From Cliona cf. orientalis (taxonomy: Eukaryota; Porifera; Demospongiae; Clionaida; Clionaidae), in assembly GCA_963930775.1 (NCBI GenBank), contig OZ005690.1, positions 1,180,001 through 1,244,000 of the forward strand: a stretch of 64,000 nucleotides of DNA, read 5' to 3'. The position numbers and the translations under genes were made by a program. This document shows positions 45,033 to 55,983 of this stretch, piece by piece. The notes beneath the pieces are model-generated. The model was not told the origin of the DNA. It was given only the letters and a program-made list of their open reading frames with translations, and searched no databases. How positions within the stretch are numbered: the stretch's first letter is position 1; every line of letters begins with the position of its first letter.

Positions 45033-48000
45033 CCTCCCTCTCTCTTGATAACTGCAGCAGCCTCCTTTCAAGATAAGGTAGTTTCCGTGAAGAAAGAAGA
45101 GTCAGAGCAAGGAGGGAGTGAAGAGAAGGGCAGTGAAGATCAAGATGAAGAAGAATCCATGGATACAGAGAGAGAAGTTGACAACAAACAACAGCAACAA
45201 CCACCACGACCACCAATTGGGCCGGCCAGACCAGTTCAGCCCACTCCTGTCAATAGAGCATCACCAACAGAGGTACCAGTATGTAACGGAGTTGTGATTT
45301 TAAACAACCGTCTTTACTTCACCAATTTTTGAAACATGCTTGTGAGGACTAAGGACAACAAGAGTGTCTACATGACCAATGTATACTTGGCTTTCACCGA
45401 TCAAACCATATCTAAAAAGAGCTCCTTTAGTAGCGAAAGTTGGATTTTTTTTTTGTATGTGTACGCATATATCATCATGGTGTCTATATTATAGGTATCC
45501 GATGCAACGACTTTACAAGCCTCACAGCAGGAACTGAAAACGAAACCAACCAAAGCTACTGAACCAGTACAGCAGCCCCCTCCTCCTGCAACGGCACCCG
45601 CTGGTAAGGTCAAGGGTCAGAAGGCACAGCCGCAGCTGCCAGACAGTGCCTCCTCCTCCTCTTACCAGCCGCCAACGGCCGAGTACCTCAGAGCTCCTGA
45701 TGGGCCTGTGGTCCTGCCTGTTTCGAGGTTTCAGAAGGTACACATTTAGTGAAGTACATGTACATTGTACAGGTTATCGTTGTGATGTTTTGCTAAATTG
45801 GTGTCTCTCCCTCCCCCCTCTACCTTTCTCTCTCTCTCTCTTTCTTTGGGTTCGGATTATCGTTGTGATGTTTTGCTAAATCGATGTCCCCTCTCCCCTT
45901 CTCTCTTTCTCTCTCTCTTTCTCTGGACTCAGTCTACATAGCAAAAGCTGAATTTGTTGATTGTTTAAATGCTCGATCTTTTCTCAGAGAATGGAAGAGA
46001 AGCAGGCTGAGCTTGACAACCCTGTCGAGGGCTGGAACCTCTCGGTGAAGGACGTACGCAAGATTCTCAGCCGCAAACATCGCCACAGAAGTTCCGATGA
46101 CGTCATCCGTGAAGGGGATTACCCCGATGATGATGATGACACCGACGAGGAAGAACAGGAAGTGAAAGGACGGAGGAGCACCGCTAGAGGAGAGGAACGA
46201 CCCACGAAAGAACCGATTGCCGAATTTCCCATATCCTCGTCCTCGCGTCGTACACGATCTTCAACGTCCAATAGTCGTGACCGTAGACAACCTGAGCACC
46301 ATCATCACAGGGAACATCATCACCACCACCATCATCATAAAGAACATCGCTCGTCGTCTAGTAGTAGTAGTTCTAGTTCGGCTATTAGCGGAGTTTCTCC
46401 CGTGATAAGCATCTCCCCAGTGATGCTGGCCGCGGCTGCCGCTAGTGTAGACCCTTCGTCTCGAACGACTGCTGCCAGCAGCGGCACTCACCCTCCCTCT
46501 GCTGCTGGAAAGAAAGCTCCACCCACTGGCACAGGTACCAGTGCTGTCAGCCCAATAATTCCAGCGTCCGCTCAAAAGCCGGCCACTCCCATTGCACAAC
46601 CGTCTGCTCTCCCGCCCCCTCACTTGAAGACACCGGTTACCATGGTGATCAGCCGTGACCCACGAGTGGCGAAACGCCAACAGCAACAGCTCTTAGAGAA
46701 GACACAGCAACAAGGGTCTTCCACCAATCAGCAGACCGAGACGAACGCAGGTTCAAAAACAGGTCCAGATAGTAAGAGCCCATCTCCTGGGATGGAAGCT
46801 TCTCCACAGAAATCTGCAGAATCGGACGAAGCTCGCATGAGGGAGAGGTTACTACTCAGACAGAAGTATCGGATAAGGAAAGCCTCAGATCGACGCGACT
46901 CAAAGGATGATTCGCCAGAAGATGCCATCATCCAACAGTCCCCCACAGCCCCCACCAGTGGCGGCTCCTTATCACAAGCTTCCCCTCCCCCCTCCTCCTC
47001 TGCTCCCGCATCTTCTGCCCCTGCTCCGATTAAAAGCTGCCTTGTCATCAAAGGAGCGTCCGCTACCTCTACTGATACTACTTCTAATGTGAAGACCGTT
47101 TCTCCTATAGTAGGAGAACCCGACGCACATGGACAGTCATCATCACAGCAACAAGACCAAGGAATTTCGGCTAGGCCTCCTCCTACTTCAAATGAGCAAG
47201 GAGCAAGCCTGCATGTACATCCGCCATCTTCACAACAACAGCCGCCACCACCTAGATGGCAAGGCTTTGGCGGATCAGGTTCAGTAGCTGGAGTTGGAGG
47301 AGGAGGAGAGACTGTAGAACAGTGTACGGGAGAACTTGAGCTGAGTCCGCACAAGAAGGCGGTGTTCGTACTCGATGCAAAGTCGGCACCTATCGACGTG
47401 ACCTCTCTGACCCCTGTGCACGGTGGGAGTGGTGCAGGCGAGACCAGTGGTAGGGCGGGGATGGGCACCACGCATGAGGTTTTGTCCGATTCCCGAGTCG
47501 AGCCAGAGACAGGAGCAGTGGAGTCTATGAGCGTGTCTACTACGCCGCAAGTGCCTAATCAAGCTTCGGTAGGTACGGGGTCGTCAGAGATACAGGCTGA
47601 CACTGAAGCCACGCCCACCGCTAGTGTGGAGGGACGGAGTAGAAATGAAGGTCAAGCCGAGTCCGATGAAGATGAGAAAGATGACTCGAGTGATTCGACT
47701 GATGATGAAGATCGTGATGAAAGGGAAGGTGGAGCTAAGCAGGAAGGGGGTGTGGCCATTAGGAAGTGTTACATGGATCGAGAGGGGGAGGAGGAGGAAA
47801 TGGGTGTGGCCTCAGATAAGGAAATGAAAGAAGATGAAAGGTAATTAATGTTTTACATGAAGTGCTGTATACTCGACTTATACTTCTCCATACAAGTTGA
47901 TCCATAAAAATTGTAGAAAATATGTGTGTACATGTACCTTTTGACCACATTTCAGACTTGGCTATTATGTATAGTATTACATTTGATTTAGTATTTATCT

Positions 48001-51000
48001 CATCAATTTTTCAATTTTGGGTTATTGATATTAATTCTATGTGACTATTTTAGTGAGCAGTCTGACTATGATCGTCGCCGGAGTTCAAGGCACAGAAAGA
48101 GGCACCGTTCCTCTCGGTCTCGCTCGAGGTCTAGGAGCCGTGAGGGTCGCCATCGCTCCAGCAGGAAGACAAAACGAAGGAGGCGCGACGATGATCGCAG
48201 CGACTACTCTGCTGATGAACAACGGTAAGCTGGCTCAAGTATTATATTACTTAGGATGATTACGTCAATAAGTTTGATAATTAGGGGTGGGTCCACTGTC
48301 CCCCGCCCACCCCCCCTTGTAAAACTGAAAATTTTTCATAAGCTCCAGGTCCTAACATGGCCTATGCCGCCCCCCCCCCCCCTTCTGTGAAACTGAAAAT
48401 TCTTCATAAACTCCAGGTCCTAACATGGCCTATAGAAATGTATGGCTGAAAAAAAACCTTTTATAAGACTTTATTCTTGATGATTGGCTGTTGATTGTTA
48501 TAATTCGCACACAGGAGTTCGAGGAGTCGTCGCTATGACGACGATCGTAGTGACTATTCTGACGAAAACTCTGAAGACTATCGATTGTTGGGCCGCCACC
48601 GCTCATCACGAAGGTCCTCGAAATACTCCCGAAAGTACGACTCCAAATCTTTCCGACACAGTTCGAAAAAGCATCGTCGATCGAGGTCACATGACTCCCG
48701 AGACCGGGGGGACTATGGGAGAGGGGGGAGGGAGAGGGACCGAGACCGTGATCGTGACAGAGATCGTCCGAGTTTCAGCGGAAGCGGTAAACACAAGAAA
48801 AAGGAGAAGAAGGAGAAGAAGAAGAAACGAAGAAAGAGTCCTCACGGTGGCTCCGGGTCGGGCGACGAAAAGAATAAGCTCAATCCAAACGTTCTCGTGG
48901 GAAAAGTAGGTAAAGTTGGATCGGTGCGTACCCTCGGATCAGATAGAAAGCCATCTGAGTTGGATGAAGCGGGAGAGACAGTTCAAAATTCTGCCGGCGC
49001 AAACGGCACAGCCAATCAGACGACTGCCGTTGGGGGTAATTCGAATAATCAGCAATCAACGCAGTACCAGCAACAACAGTATAATATGGGCTACTATCAG
49101 CAGCAACACGCCAGCACTGGACAGATGCCGTATTATGGTGGAACGACAGCGACATCGGCCACCGGGTCATCGTACCCCGACTACATATACGGGTACTCTC
49201 AGGATCCGTACAATCAGCAGGCAGCATGGCAAGCTTGGCAGCAGCAACAACAGGTTGGTTGGTTCGTTGGTTGGTACATAGAATATTAATGATACTAATT
49301 CACGTAGCAAATGTGCTCCTTCTTATTACATCCCTTCATTTACTTTTTCTGAAACAAGCAATATTATCCCAGTAAGGGTATCGAATCATGAAATTTGGCA
49401 CAGATATAGGTGAATATGGAAAATGGTTCTGTAAATACTTTAAAGTTTGTCATCTCTTTTCATTTTCAAGTTATTCCACTTCATGATTATGTAACATTGC
49501 ATAACTCAAGTATGCTACTTACATACATAGCGACCCTTTACCACATACAATGAAGCTACTAGGGATATGGTAATCGTTTCATTGTTATTCTATTCTGCCG
49601 GTGTTGGTGTAACAAGAACGAGCGTACTTGCTATGTGAATTAGTGTCTATTACCCAACCAAGAACTTCGATATCTTAGAATGTTAATGATTTTAAGATAA
49701 AAATTGTGACAAACTACCGTGGTAGCGTTGAAGTGGCTGTAGTCTAAGAGTGGTATTGGGAAATTTTAAATTTGGCCATTTGATTTTGAACGCTTAATGC
49801 TAAATCAGGCACAGTGCAATAAGTTTTCTTTCTTTGGTGATCTTTACCCAATTTTCCAAAGTGCCGAACCTAAACACTTTACTTTAGCAAAGTTTCCCAC
49901 TATATACTGTATAGCCGGTAATATTGGTGGGAATTAAATTTGGTGGTTGAGCCCAAAATCACTATTGCAAGAATATTGACGGATTTAAATTTGGTGGTTT
50001 GGTACGGGATTGCCATGTGTATATGTATATGAGTAGGAAATTTTGGCAGGTTTTAATTTGGCAGTTGTAATGTAGACCGCCAAATTTAATTCCCCGCCAA
50101 ATTTTCCGGCTATACGGTATATAGTAGTGTAAGCATAAAGCAATTTTCATGTATTATGCATCATCAATACTCGGTTACTACAGGGTGGTGGGCATGGCAG
50201 TCAGCAAGCTGCCTGGGGATCATCTGCTGCGGGCAGTACTAGTGCACAGCAGCAACAATACGTGGCGTACCCCATCCCTGGAATGGGCGCAGCTTCATCA
50301 CATGCTCCACCCCCTCCTCCACCCACCACGGCTGAAGCTCCACCTACTGCTCCTGAGAGTGGTGATATACAAGGTATGTACATGTACTTGTATAGCCAAA
50401 AATTTTCGTCTGACAAAAAAAATTCATTAATGAGAGCAGGTGGCGAAATTGGCAAAAATTTCTCCTGGTGAAAATATTCTGCTTACAGTGTAATATTTTT
50501 ATGAGCCTACAATTATACAAAATTCGTAATTTGTGGAAAATTATGCTGTTTACTATTTTTTTTTTCTGATGCAGCTCCTCAAGGTGATAATACCCAGCAG
50601 TTGGAAGCACTGCCGCCTCAGAGAGAAGGGGAAAGTCCCCAGCCACACCCACAACCTGCCCCTCCCCCTCCTCCTCCTCCTAGTGGGGATCAACAATCGG
50701 ACAACTCAAAATTTCTCCAAGAACCAGCTTCGTCTAGTGAGCAACCACCAGTACCAACTCCTACTATACCAGGTACATGTGCATAGAACTAGCATTTGGG
50801 AGACAGCCCTCATGAATTTTGATATTGATAAATTTGGCAATCAGTACTCTTGTAACATTATGCATGCATTATGGCAATAATTCTAAATTTGGCGACCTTT
50901 GAAAATTTTGCCATAATTATTTGCAGGATAATTAAAAATCTCACCACAGTTTCAAACTTTCCCCACATATTCGGTGTAATTACATGTATACTTTACATCT

Positions 51001-53227
51001 ATTCTCACAGCCCCACCACCACCTTCTACAGTAGACATGGAATCGGTCCAACCAGCCCCCGCCACCCGTACCGACTCCGCCCCTCCTGTCCCCTCACCAC
51101 TCCCTCCTCCTCCTCCTCCCGAAGATGACGAAATAAAGAAAGGAGCCGAGACACCTCCCATGACGGCCACCTCTGCCTTCGAAGCTCTTCAGCCGGCACC
51201 GAAGGCAGCTGCGATGATGGAGGGAGAAATGCGGGAGGAGAGAGAGGGAGAAAAAGAGGAAGAGAATGAAGGAGGTGTGTACTTTTTTGTGTGTCTGTGT
51301 ATAATAATATTATTGTAGCTGTGGAGATCTTCGAGATACAGTAGAATCTCTCTCTGTTAAGTGCCCCGGCCCGAGCATGAAATGTGCGATGGAACCTCGT
51401 GCTGTTGACATTATAAATTATTAATTTTGTTCAAACTATAAATACGTGTACGTACATACATGTATTATAGCATCAATTTAAACCTCTTCTACATGTAACT
51501 ATGAAACTTTATTGTAATGTAGCATAGATTTTGTTTGTGGTAGAATGATTATGACAACTTGCTCACTGCAGGTGAGGAAATCATGGAATGTGATATGGAG
51601 ATTGAAGACGAGAGTCCAGAAGCTTCCGGCATGGAGGAGGAGGCCACACCCCCTATCTCCGTAGCTCCGCCCATCCCCATACCTCCAGTTGTGGCTGACC
51701 GTGGCGAAGGTCAAAAGGTCGACCAAGCTTTGCTGCCAACTGCCCGGGAAGCCCCAGTTGAAGAAGACGACGAGCCGCTTCCACCTGGTGTAGAAGATGA
51801 CGAACCTTTGCCCCCTGGAATAGAGGCCACCGCCAGTGGTTCGAGAGAAATTCCACCCAATATTGCTGGTGAAGCTGGTGCTGTGTCGCAAGAGCCTGGA
51901 AAGAGTACTGAGCAAACTGGTGAGTGGAGAATGAAAGATTTTTAATTAAAGGATTTTGCTAATAAAGGGGAAAATTTTAATGCTATGGGGGGGGGGGGGG
52001 GGGTAACCAAGCTGAACCCAAGGAATGTTAAGGTGAATTATATTATGCAACTTTCCATGAAACTACAGATTCCGAAGCCGTTGGCATGACCATACAAGGT
52101 CAAAGTTCAACTGACACCCCATTGTCCTCGTCATCAGCAGAAGTAACCATGACGACAACGACAACATCAGCTGCTACTGGTCTCCAGGGCAACGACGGAA
52201 CTGCTACACCCCCAGTTGATGGGCAATTGGCAGCTTACTCAACCTATTCAGGGGCAACTTCTCAAGGAGCGCCGACTTCTTACGCAACGGCAGTGACTAG
52301 CGCCACTAGCTATGGAAATCAACCTGGAGCGGCGACTTCGACAGCAGCGGCAGCAGCAGGGGCCGCTCAGTATAGCTACGCCTATGGACAGGGCTATGGC
52401 AATTATGCAGGATATGGTGCTTATGCAGCTTATGGTGGATACCCTGGACAGTATTATCAAGGTGAGCTTCGCTAGTCATAATGTTATTATGATAATATTA
52501 TTATCATTAATTCTGTACGCACTGAACGTGTGTACGCATAATAATAGTTATCTGACAGTATTTGGGATGCATGATCGAATGCACCCCAATTACTGGCAGA
52601 TAACTGTTTTGTTGGTAGTTGACCTCTGTTCATCATTGGCCTACTTTATGGTGACCCAACCAGCCAGCAAATTGCCTATAAAAACTTTGGTTGCTAAGCA
52701 AGTACCAACAAATAATAATCATTTCAGTATAGTCCCTATAACCCTAAATTAGCTTCCAGGAATCTCTGTTTTAATGTGATTCCCCCTCCCTGCCTCTCAT
52801 TCTCACTCTCACCACACAAAGCAAGTCCTGAAAGAGTTCCTCCCTTATTTGTGTATAGAAGAGCCAAGCAATAACATCTACATAATAGAGGGATTCTCCC
52901 CTATAATCAGTTAACTTGTACATTCACCATGCCTTATTTTTCTCACACTGTACATACATGTACATACATACATACGTGTATATATACATATGCAGCTTCT
53001 GCCTATGGTAGTTATCCCTATGCTGCTGCTGGTTACTATGGAGCTGCTGCCACTGGGGCCTACACTGCCCCCTACCAACAGCAGGTACAGTGGTTGTGTA
53101 ACTCGGTAGTTGTGATTGTTCAGGCCCACTTGTGGTTGTGGTACCTGAATGCTGTTTACTGATAGATATAATATAATAATAATACTGCGTAAAATTCTAC
53201 TGTCCCTTCCTCCCTCTCTTTTTCCTT

Positions 53228-53270
<43 letters not shown>

Positions 53271-53636
53271 CCCTTCCTCTCTCTTTTTCCTTCTTTCTCT
53301 CTCTTGGTTTCTCTCCTTTCTCTCTTTTTCCTTCTCTTTCTCTCTTTCTCTCTCTCTCTCCTTCCTCTCTTTTTGCCTTCTCTTTCTCTCTCTCTCTCTC
53401 TCCTTCCTCTCTTTTTGCCTTCTCTTTCTCTCTTTCTTTCCATCCTCTCTGTTTTTCCTTTTCTCTCTCTCTCCCTCTCCCCCTCTTTTTCCTTCTCTCT
53501 CAAACAGGCCACCACCCAGGCTGCCACTAGTACCCCTACCTCGACTGCGAACAAGGAGAAACCAGCTCCTAAAATCATGATGGAACAGTGGAAAGCTCTT
53601 CAAGAAGCTGCAACAAAAAAAACAGGACTACAGTAG
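36586..53636 (+). CDS. FNBP4: Formin-binding protein 4 (FNBP4), 22 coding exons, 2064 aa
   Basis: Exons: 36586-36652, 36794-36847, 37002-37031, 37299-37375, 37661-37768, 43033-43603, 43807-43940, 44014-44118, 44192-44325, 44812-44894, 45058-45272, 45495-45737, 45988-47840, 48054-48224, 48515-49253, 50184-50373, 50575-50772, 51011-51274, 51572-51919, 52069-52461, 52996-53084, 53508-53636 (TAG). The sum is 6195 bases, in phase. FNBP4 is a nuclear WW protein that binds proline-rich partners such as formins. WW1 is in exon 6 (FWQEVMDANTNHVYYW...VTWTLP). The FNBP4-typical helical block (LADWKEGGLSSKYMLGKLKQ) precedes WW2 (GWKFVWDR...CRYKFYNLSTGESSWSYP). It is about twice the vertebrate length: a large low-complexity exon, an Arg/Ser/Lys-rich block (48054-48850), poly-Pro stretches that could bind WW domains, and a Tyr/Gly/Ala-rich C-terminus. 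AATAAA follows at 53695. The donor of exon 2 (GTCTGT) is non-consensus but is required for phase. Confidence 0.87.
37830..38024 (+). repeat. DIRS left inverted terminal repeat
   Basis: It matches the reverse complement of 42508-42704 almost without differences, including AACGTGTTTAGCCTAGCTTC and GACGTCATTCGAAGTAGTAG. Each repeat contains TATAAA-like sequence, so the right-hand copy could serve as the promoter for the gag/RT transcript. Confidence 0.88.
38105..38199. repeat. DIRS internal complementary region
   Basis: Bases 38105-38164 are the reverse complement of 37775-37834 (left end) and bases 38161-38199 the reverse complement of 42673-42715 (right end, one mismatch near CGTGT). In DIRS elements this region templates completion of the circular intermediate. 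Its presence and accuracy argue that the element is structurally complete. Confidence 0.87.
38237..39250 (-). CDS. DIRS tyrosine recombinase domain (frame open from 41020)
   Basis: The open frame runs 41020-38237 (927 codons), but most of its N-terminal part lies antisense-free over the RT frame and looks non-native. The recombinase-like part starts near 39250. Visible features: an N-terminal SAM-like region (WREKSSRSYDSQFQKWISWC, RSLNAFRSAISS), the first catalytic Arg in TRPSRSADL, the HSVRSAS box (HxxR) and the nucleophile Tyr in FQKFYHKP near the C-terminus. It catalyses integration of the circular DNA intermediate. Expression probably needs internal initiation, splicing or frameshift, because it overlaps the RT frame by about 200 bases. 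Confidence 0.85.
   Translation of the reverse strand, partial: KSYPGNATRNPPASRVDYLRRRYQEQQLSEEATELMLSSWREKSSRSYDSQFQKWISWCRTRSVDPVSCPVGEVVNFLADLFTQGYQYRSLNAFRSAISSVHNKVDGCDVGQHPLVSRLLKGAFHQRPPQPRYTQTWDVGLVTGYIKSKGENKDIPLQDLTHKLAMLMALTRPSRSADLANLNLDRRSYSVEGVTFIPTELAKQSRQQKHGTEFFFPCYPEDERLCPVLTLREYEARTAPTRGSHSMLFLSINKPHKPVSSSTIARWLKTLLNKAGVDTEIFKAHSVRSASTSAAATSGITTGDILKAADWSSEAVFQKFYHKPINSNDFGKAVLSK
39037..41454 (-). CDS. DIRS reverse transcriptase / RNase H, 805 codons
   Basis: RT motifs: FLSTIFLVPKKGGGHRPIIN, FMAKIDLKDAYFAVPIS, LPFGLSCAPWVFTKI, and the catalytic LIIYIDDMLI box. The RNase H module follows (LETDASRTGWGAV, HINCLELMAA, MDNTSAVAYINKMGG, AEQ-like LNNTADAESR). After it comes a VDLFASR...YANPPW segment like that seen C-terminal to RNase H in other DIRS-type elements, whose NPPW could reflect a methyltransferase-like remnant. 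The frame overlaps the gag frame at its start and the recombinase at its end. No stop codons interrupt it. Confidence 0.9.
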   Translation of the reverse strand: MLGSSLGSRQRQPTFSIWPPSGHPPRGQQLYPPQGRLQGKGTLPTVQPIPKTKRKRKLSPERVRRSPVKKQKLQEDRDQTAEQTKLSVTDHVFVFSDLPLVYPILNNITSYTVQHLTQLGVANIAVQIAKKSRQFAGRLTLFTENWEKICTDRWVLDAIQGYQIEWSEQPHQHYAPTPHQFSNEEIESLGLEIQRMLDKGAISPVVNHQDGFLSTIFLVPKKGGGHRPIINLKKLNKFVPHHHFKMEGIHMLKDLLKQGDFMAKIDLKDAYFAVPISESDRKYLRFRWRDKIYQFNCLPFGLSCAPWVFTKITKAVTAVLREMGIRLIIYIDDMLIIAESETLLKDHIQGIIYLLENLHVGFVINFPKSLLEPKKIIEFLGFLVDSNAMELKLPGDKLKSIRGEAKRILTSEYTTALELFRMLGKMNATTKAIEIAPLFYRQLQAELQLALSRSQQDYSTQLQLSRGAKEELQWWHAHFTNWNGRSLIAKKPNVSLETDASRTGWGAVCQGTRTGGPWSKEEKKLHINCLELMAAFLAFKCYFRNRRSIHVLLKMDNTSAVAYINKMGGTASPALNSLNKEFWLWCLERDISVQAQHLAGRLNNTADAESRDMKDRHDWKLCPQVFQSINNTFGPLEVDLFASRLTTQLPTFVSWRPDPEAMATDAFTQTWTNMKAYANPPWSLVGRVLSQAHQQRANLVLIAPIWKTQPWYPRVLEMCTDYPRIIPGKRNLIQASHTLAMPHVTPQLAVWIISGDDTKSSSFRRKLQNSCSHHGERSHPDPMTRNSRNGLAGVVRGVSIPFLAL
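41250..42284 (-). CDS. DIRS gag-like protein, 344 aa
   Basis: It starts with a coiled-coil-like MELKGLTQAIEALAQDVANK. An acidic stretch (VLVWPDEEDDD) follows, then a helical middle, and the protein ends in an Arg/Gly-rich tail (GRGRGNQHFRYGR, RRGGFRGRGRFQ), probably nucleic-acid binding. Zinc knuckles are absent, as in other DIRS gag-like proteins. Assignment rests on position upstream of RT and general composition. Confidence 0.65.
   Translation of the reverse strand: MELKGLTQAIEALAQDVANKFGTLGERLNALENRPLAPQVQNSHGAISFSTSTPAPEARRPSLLQKPGEPSNCQTNGPERLPWPERPLDEVPDYEQVLVWPDEEDDDTSSANSKLFAVSEATDKLLQDSFKKAVPNTTRKQWREHYGDPKCPKTRVPKLDKIVKDRLHQETAKLDRVLANIQALTLDAVGPLTTIVEQAEANALTMEGALAAARMAIKFIGNASVQISQERRRKAIMDMNPKLVDMAESDTIFEDAAPNLFGDKFAKEAKDREDQLRCLDRASGRGRGNQHFRYGRPLATRRGGSNFTPRRGGFRGRGRFQPYNQFQKPKGKENYHQKGSGGAQ
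42295..42540 (-). CDS. Short frame upstream of the DIRS gag-like ORF
   Basis: An 81-codon frame begins inside the right terminal repeat and stops 11 bases before the gag-like ATG, in a different frame. An A-run (ACAAAAAACG on the minus strand) lies at the transition, so this could be the true N-terminus of gag with a frameshift, or an unrelated leader ORF. No domain was recognised. Confidence 0.3.
   Translation of the reverse strand: MFSVSTPSSVFFLARRKFSEVPQAHQNLITEAPKFLKYSAMATVPEATGLETPITEQPGSLDAILQSLGLDQLNPPAPHWR
42508..42704 (-). repeat. DIRS right inverted terminal repeat
   Basis: This is the inverse of 37830-38024. Together they bracket the coding frames. The right end of the element continues about ten bases to the shared AATT at 42712-42715. 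Confidence 0.88.
44953..45045. repeat. CT microsatellite in FNBP4 intron 10
   Basis: A (CT)n run immediately precedes the exon starting at 45058. Confidence 0.88.
49291..49648. mobile_element. MITE in FNBP4 intron 15, GA(C/T)ACTAATTCAC ends
   Basis: GATACTAATTCACGTAGCAA at the left and TTGCTATGTGAATTAGTGTC at the right are inverted over about 45 bases with several mismatches. The interior is AT-rich, without a coding frame. The right arm and its flank resemble the palindrome at 86-225 and its flank. Confidence 0.72.
49904..50120. mobile_element. MITE, CGTATAGC(C/T)GGAAA family, copy 2
   Basis: ACTGTATAGCCGG at the left and CCGGCTATACGGTAT at the right are inverted. The interior matches the copies at 4548 and 62270 (GTTGAGCCCAAAATC, TGCAAGAATATT, TAGGAAATTTTGG). 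It is in FNBP4 intron 15, 64 bases before the acceptor. Confidence 0.82.
53231..53272. repeat. CT microsatellite within a 300-base pyrimidine tract
   Basis: The whole interval from about 53205 to 53503 in the last FNBP4 intron is pyrimidine-rich (CT, CTTT and CCTT units), directly before the final exon at 53508. Confidence 0.85.
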
Positions 53637-54553
53637 ACTAAAATTAATAATAATTATATCACTCCTGTGTGTCACAGGATGTTTTCAGTTTCATAATAAA
53701 ACAACTTTTTTGTTAGGTGCATGTCCCTATAATAATTATTATTATACTATATATTGCACTTTTCACTGGTGGAATGAAAAAAAAATAACCCCATCCTCCC
53801 TTCGACCTTCTGAGCTCTAGGCTGGAACACTGGCCAGGGTACACTACAGACATTACTGCAGCCAGTTAGGCTTCTGTGTCACAGCCACAGGGGACCGAAG
53901 TCAGCCTATGGTGGATTTACAGGCTTTGTCCAGGATGGGGGGTATTCAAGGGAGGAACCTGGGCGACCCCTAAGCCATATATGCCCAGGACCATGTGCAG
54001 TCTTCAGCTGCGGATGCCAGAGGGGGTACCGCTGACATCGTCTGGCCCCGATAGTCCCTCCCGGAAATCGCTATTTATTGAGCTGGGTCAGCGGGTAGCA
54101 AAATGCGTATGGGTTTCACGTTGGATCCATGGAATGTGCAGACCGTAACGTAATGAATTAAAAACTATGAATATCATTAACTCCACGCATACGCGTATCT
54201 CGGTAACGGGAAGAGCTATGGAGCTGGAACAAAACTAAAATGTACCTCATAAGCACATAAAAGCAGCTATCATAGTCCTGAACATCCTACTTCATATCTA
54301 GACTATAATAATATCATAGTAGGTTGTTCACAATAATTATCATGCTTCCTTCTAGACATGCATACCTGTCCAGATCTTATCATGATTGTCAATGATGAAG
54401 TATAATAATAATATTTTAGAATTGATAACAAAATGATGGAATTTAAATTATAATACTGCTATTATTTATACTGCTATTCTGGGCAGTAGAATCTTGATAC
54501 TGATAATCATAATCACGGCATGTACTTGATATAGTTAATGTTCCTTCACGTCA
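53637..54553. other. 3' UTR of FNBP4 and convergent intergenic spacer
   Basis: AATAAA at 53695-53700 is the likely FNBP4 poly(A) signal. The rest holds a moderately GC-rich, non-repetitive block (about 53810-54150) with short open frames that have no recognisable domain, then AT-rich sequence. I see no gene. Confidence 0.5.
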
Positions 54554-55983
54554 CTAAGCTGCTTGTGGGGGGCAGAGAGGGTACCGGTACCGGTAATTGG
54601 AGTCCCTTGTGCAGATTGCATTGAGTGATATATATTCATTGCTACTTCTCGTAGAAGGATCTTGACAATCCAAGGCTCTATCGTTCATCCACGCACAGTA
54701 GTCAGGCTCGAGACTAGTGTTGATGCCAGTGATACTCTCTCTGATGAGAGCCTTGGCTGTTTCGGTGGCTTTGATGAACTCCATTCGATATTTCAGCTGC
54801 TCTAGCGCTTGGTTGTCTGTGCAGTTGTTAATGCCAAATTTCTCCTCAAGCTGAAGGGTCAAGGGTCAAGGGGGAGGGGGTAGGAAAGAGAGGTTGGTGT
54901 AAATAGGTAATAATTATTATTATCATGGTTCTGTTCACACATTAATTAATAATTATTTTTAGTGGCTGCCGTACTTATTTCATAATAGTTATACTGCTAC
55001 ATGATGGAGCCAATAGTCTAAGAAGAGAGAGGAAGAGTATTCTACTCTAGCTCGGGCACTGTGACACTACTGTGCAAACATCTTCCAGATAATTAAAATT
55101 AATTGGAGTAGTTGACTCAAATGAGTGAACCACAAACCCCACAAAGCTGAGTACATAATAATTATTACAACTCCTCTTTAAACCACCCCCCCCTCCCTCC
55201 TCCTGGCCTCCTCTGCTCTGAAAATGAATATTCTTTACTTTTTTGACTTACATAGCGGCAAGCATCCTCCGCCACATATGAGAGGAGAGTAGCAATAATG
55301 CTAGCGTGTTGGCCCAAATCTCCCATCTCTTGTATCTTCTCTCTCATCAGGTTCAGTTCAATCAGAGATTTGATAATCTCTCTCTCATTTCTATTCCCGG
55401 GTTTGAACAATTTCTTAAGCTGCATGTGCACAGAGAGATGATGATGATAATAGTATTGCATGGAACAGATTAGACATGGGAATTAAGTCTTATAATTAAA
55501 TATCTAATTTTTTTTTATTTATCTTGTGGCAAATTTAGTCTATTATTAAGTGTGTGTATGATTGTCTCGTTATTCTTATTCCCACACAAACTACAAGAAA
55601 GTCTTGGACTTTACATTACATTTCCTAAAAATCTCCAAGGCCATGAAGTACTAGCTAAATCAGGGAATCTGATAAACAAATGGGTACGAAATTAACATTA
55701 ATAATAATGTTCTTACCGCACCACTGCTTCCACTATTTGCTAAGTTAATGTAGCTGATCTGTGCCTCAACACCGTCAAGAACCTTGTAGTGTTGGTCCAC
55801 TTGAGAGTTGTACGCATTGAAGTAATCGACATAGCTACCACACTCATGATCAGCATCTGAATGAAGATATCGATTACACACTGCCACTGAAGGTTGTACC
55901 AGTACCAACACCGCCACTGATACCGTCATCGTGAAAAGTAAGAGTGATGGCAATGAAGAAGAGACTCCGTGATGTGCTGCCAT
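54554..55983 (-). CDS. Secreted cysteine-containing protein, family unknown, paralogue 1 (243 aa)
   Basis: Exons (minus): 55983-55717 (267 bases), 55419-55252 (168), 54850-54554 (297, ends TAG), all phase 0 with standard splice sites. The start gives a clear signal peptide (MAAHHG..., hydrophobic to about residue 36). The mature part is largely helical by pattern: KVLDGVEAQISYINLA ends exon 1 and LIELNLMREKIQEMGDLGQH is in exon 2. Seven or so cysteines include DAC in exon 2 and NNCTD, YCAWMND, LDCQD and ICT in exon 3. I do not recognise the family. The neighbour at 56.8-58.8 kb has the same exon count, phases and exon 3 length. A small secreted helical protein is inferred; no function is proposed. 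Confidence 0.7.

Noticed and set aside
46728-47471. 247-codon minus-strand frame opposite FNBP4 exon 13
   Set aside because: A shadow of the Ser/Pro-rich FNBP4 exon, composed of low-complexity antisense codons.
53870-54150. GC-richer block after FNBP4 as a gene or tRNA-derived element
   Set aside because: No cloverleaf, splice logic or domain could be supported; the open frame is short and unremarkable.
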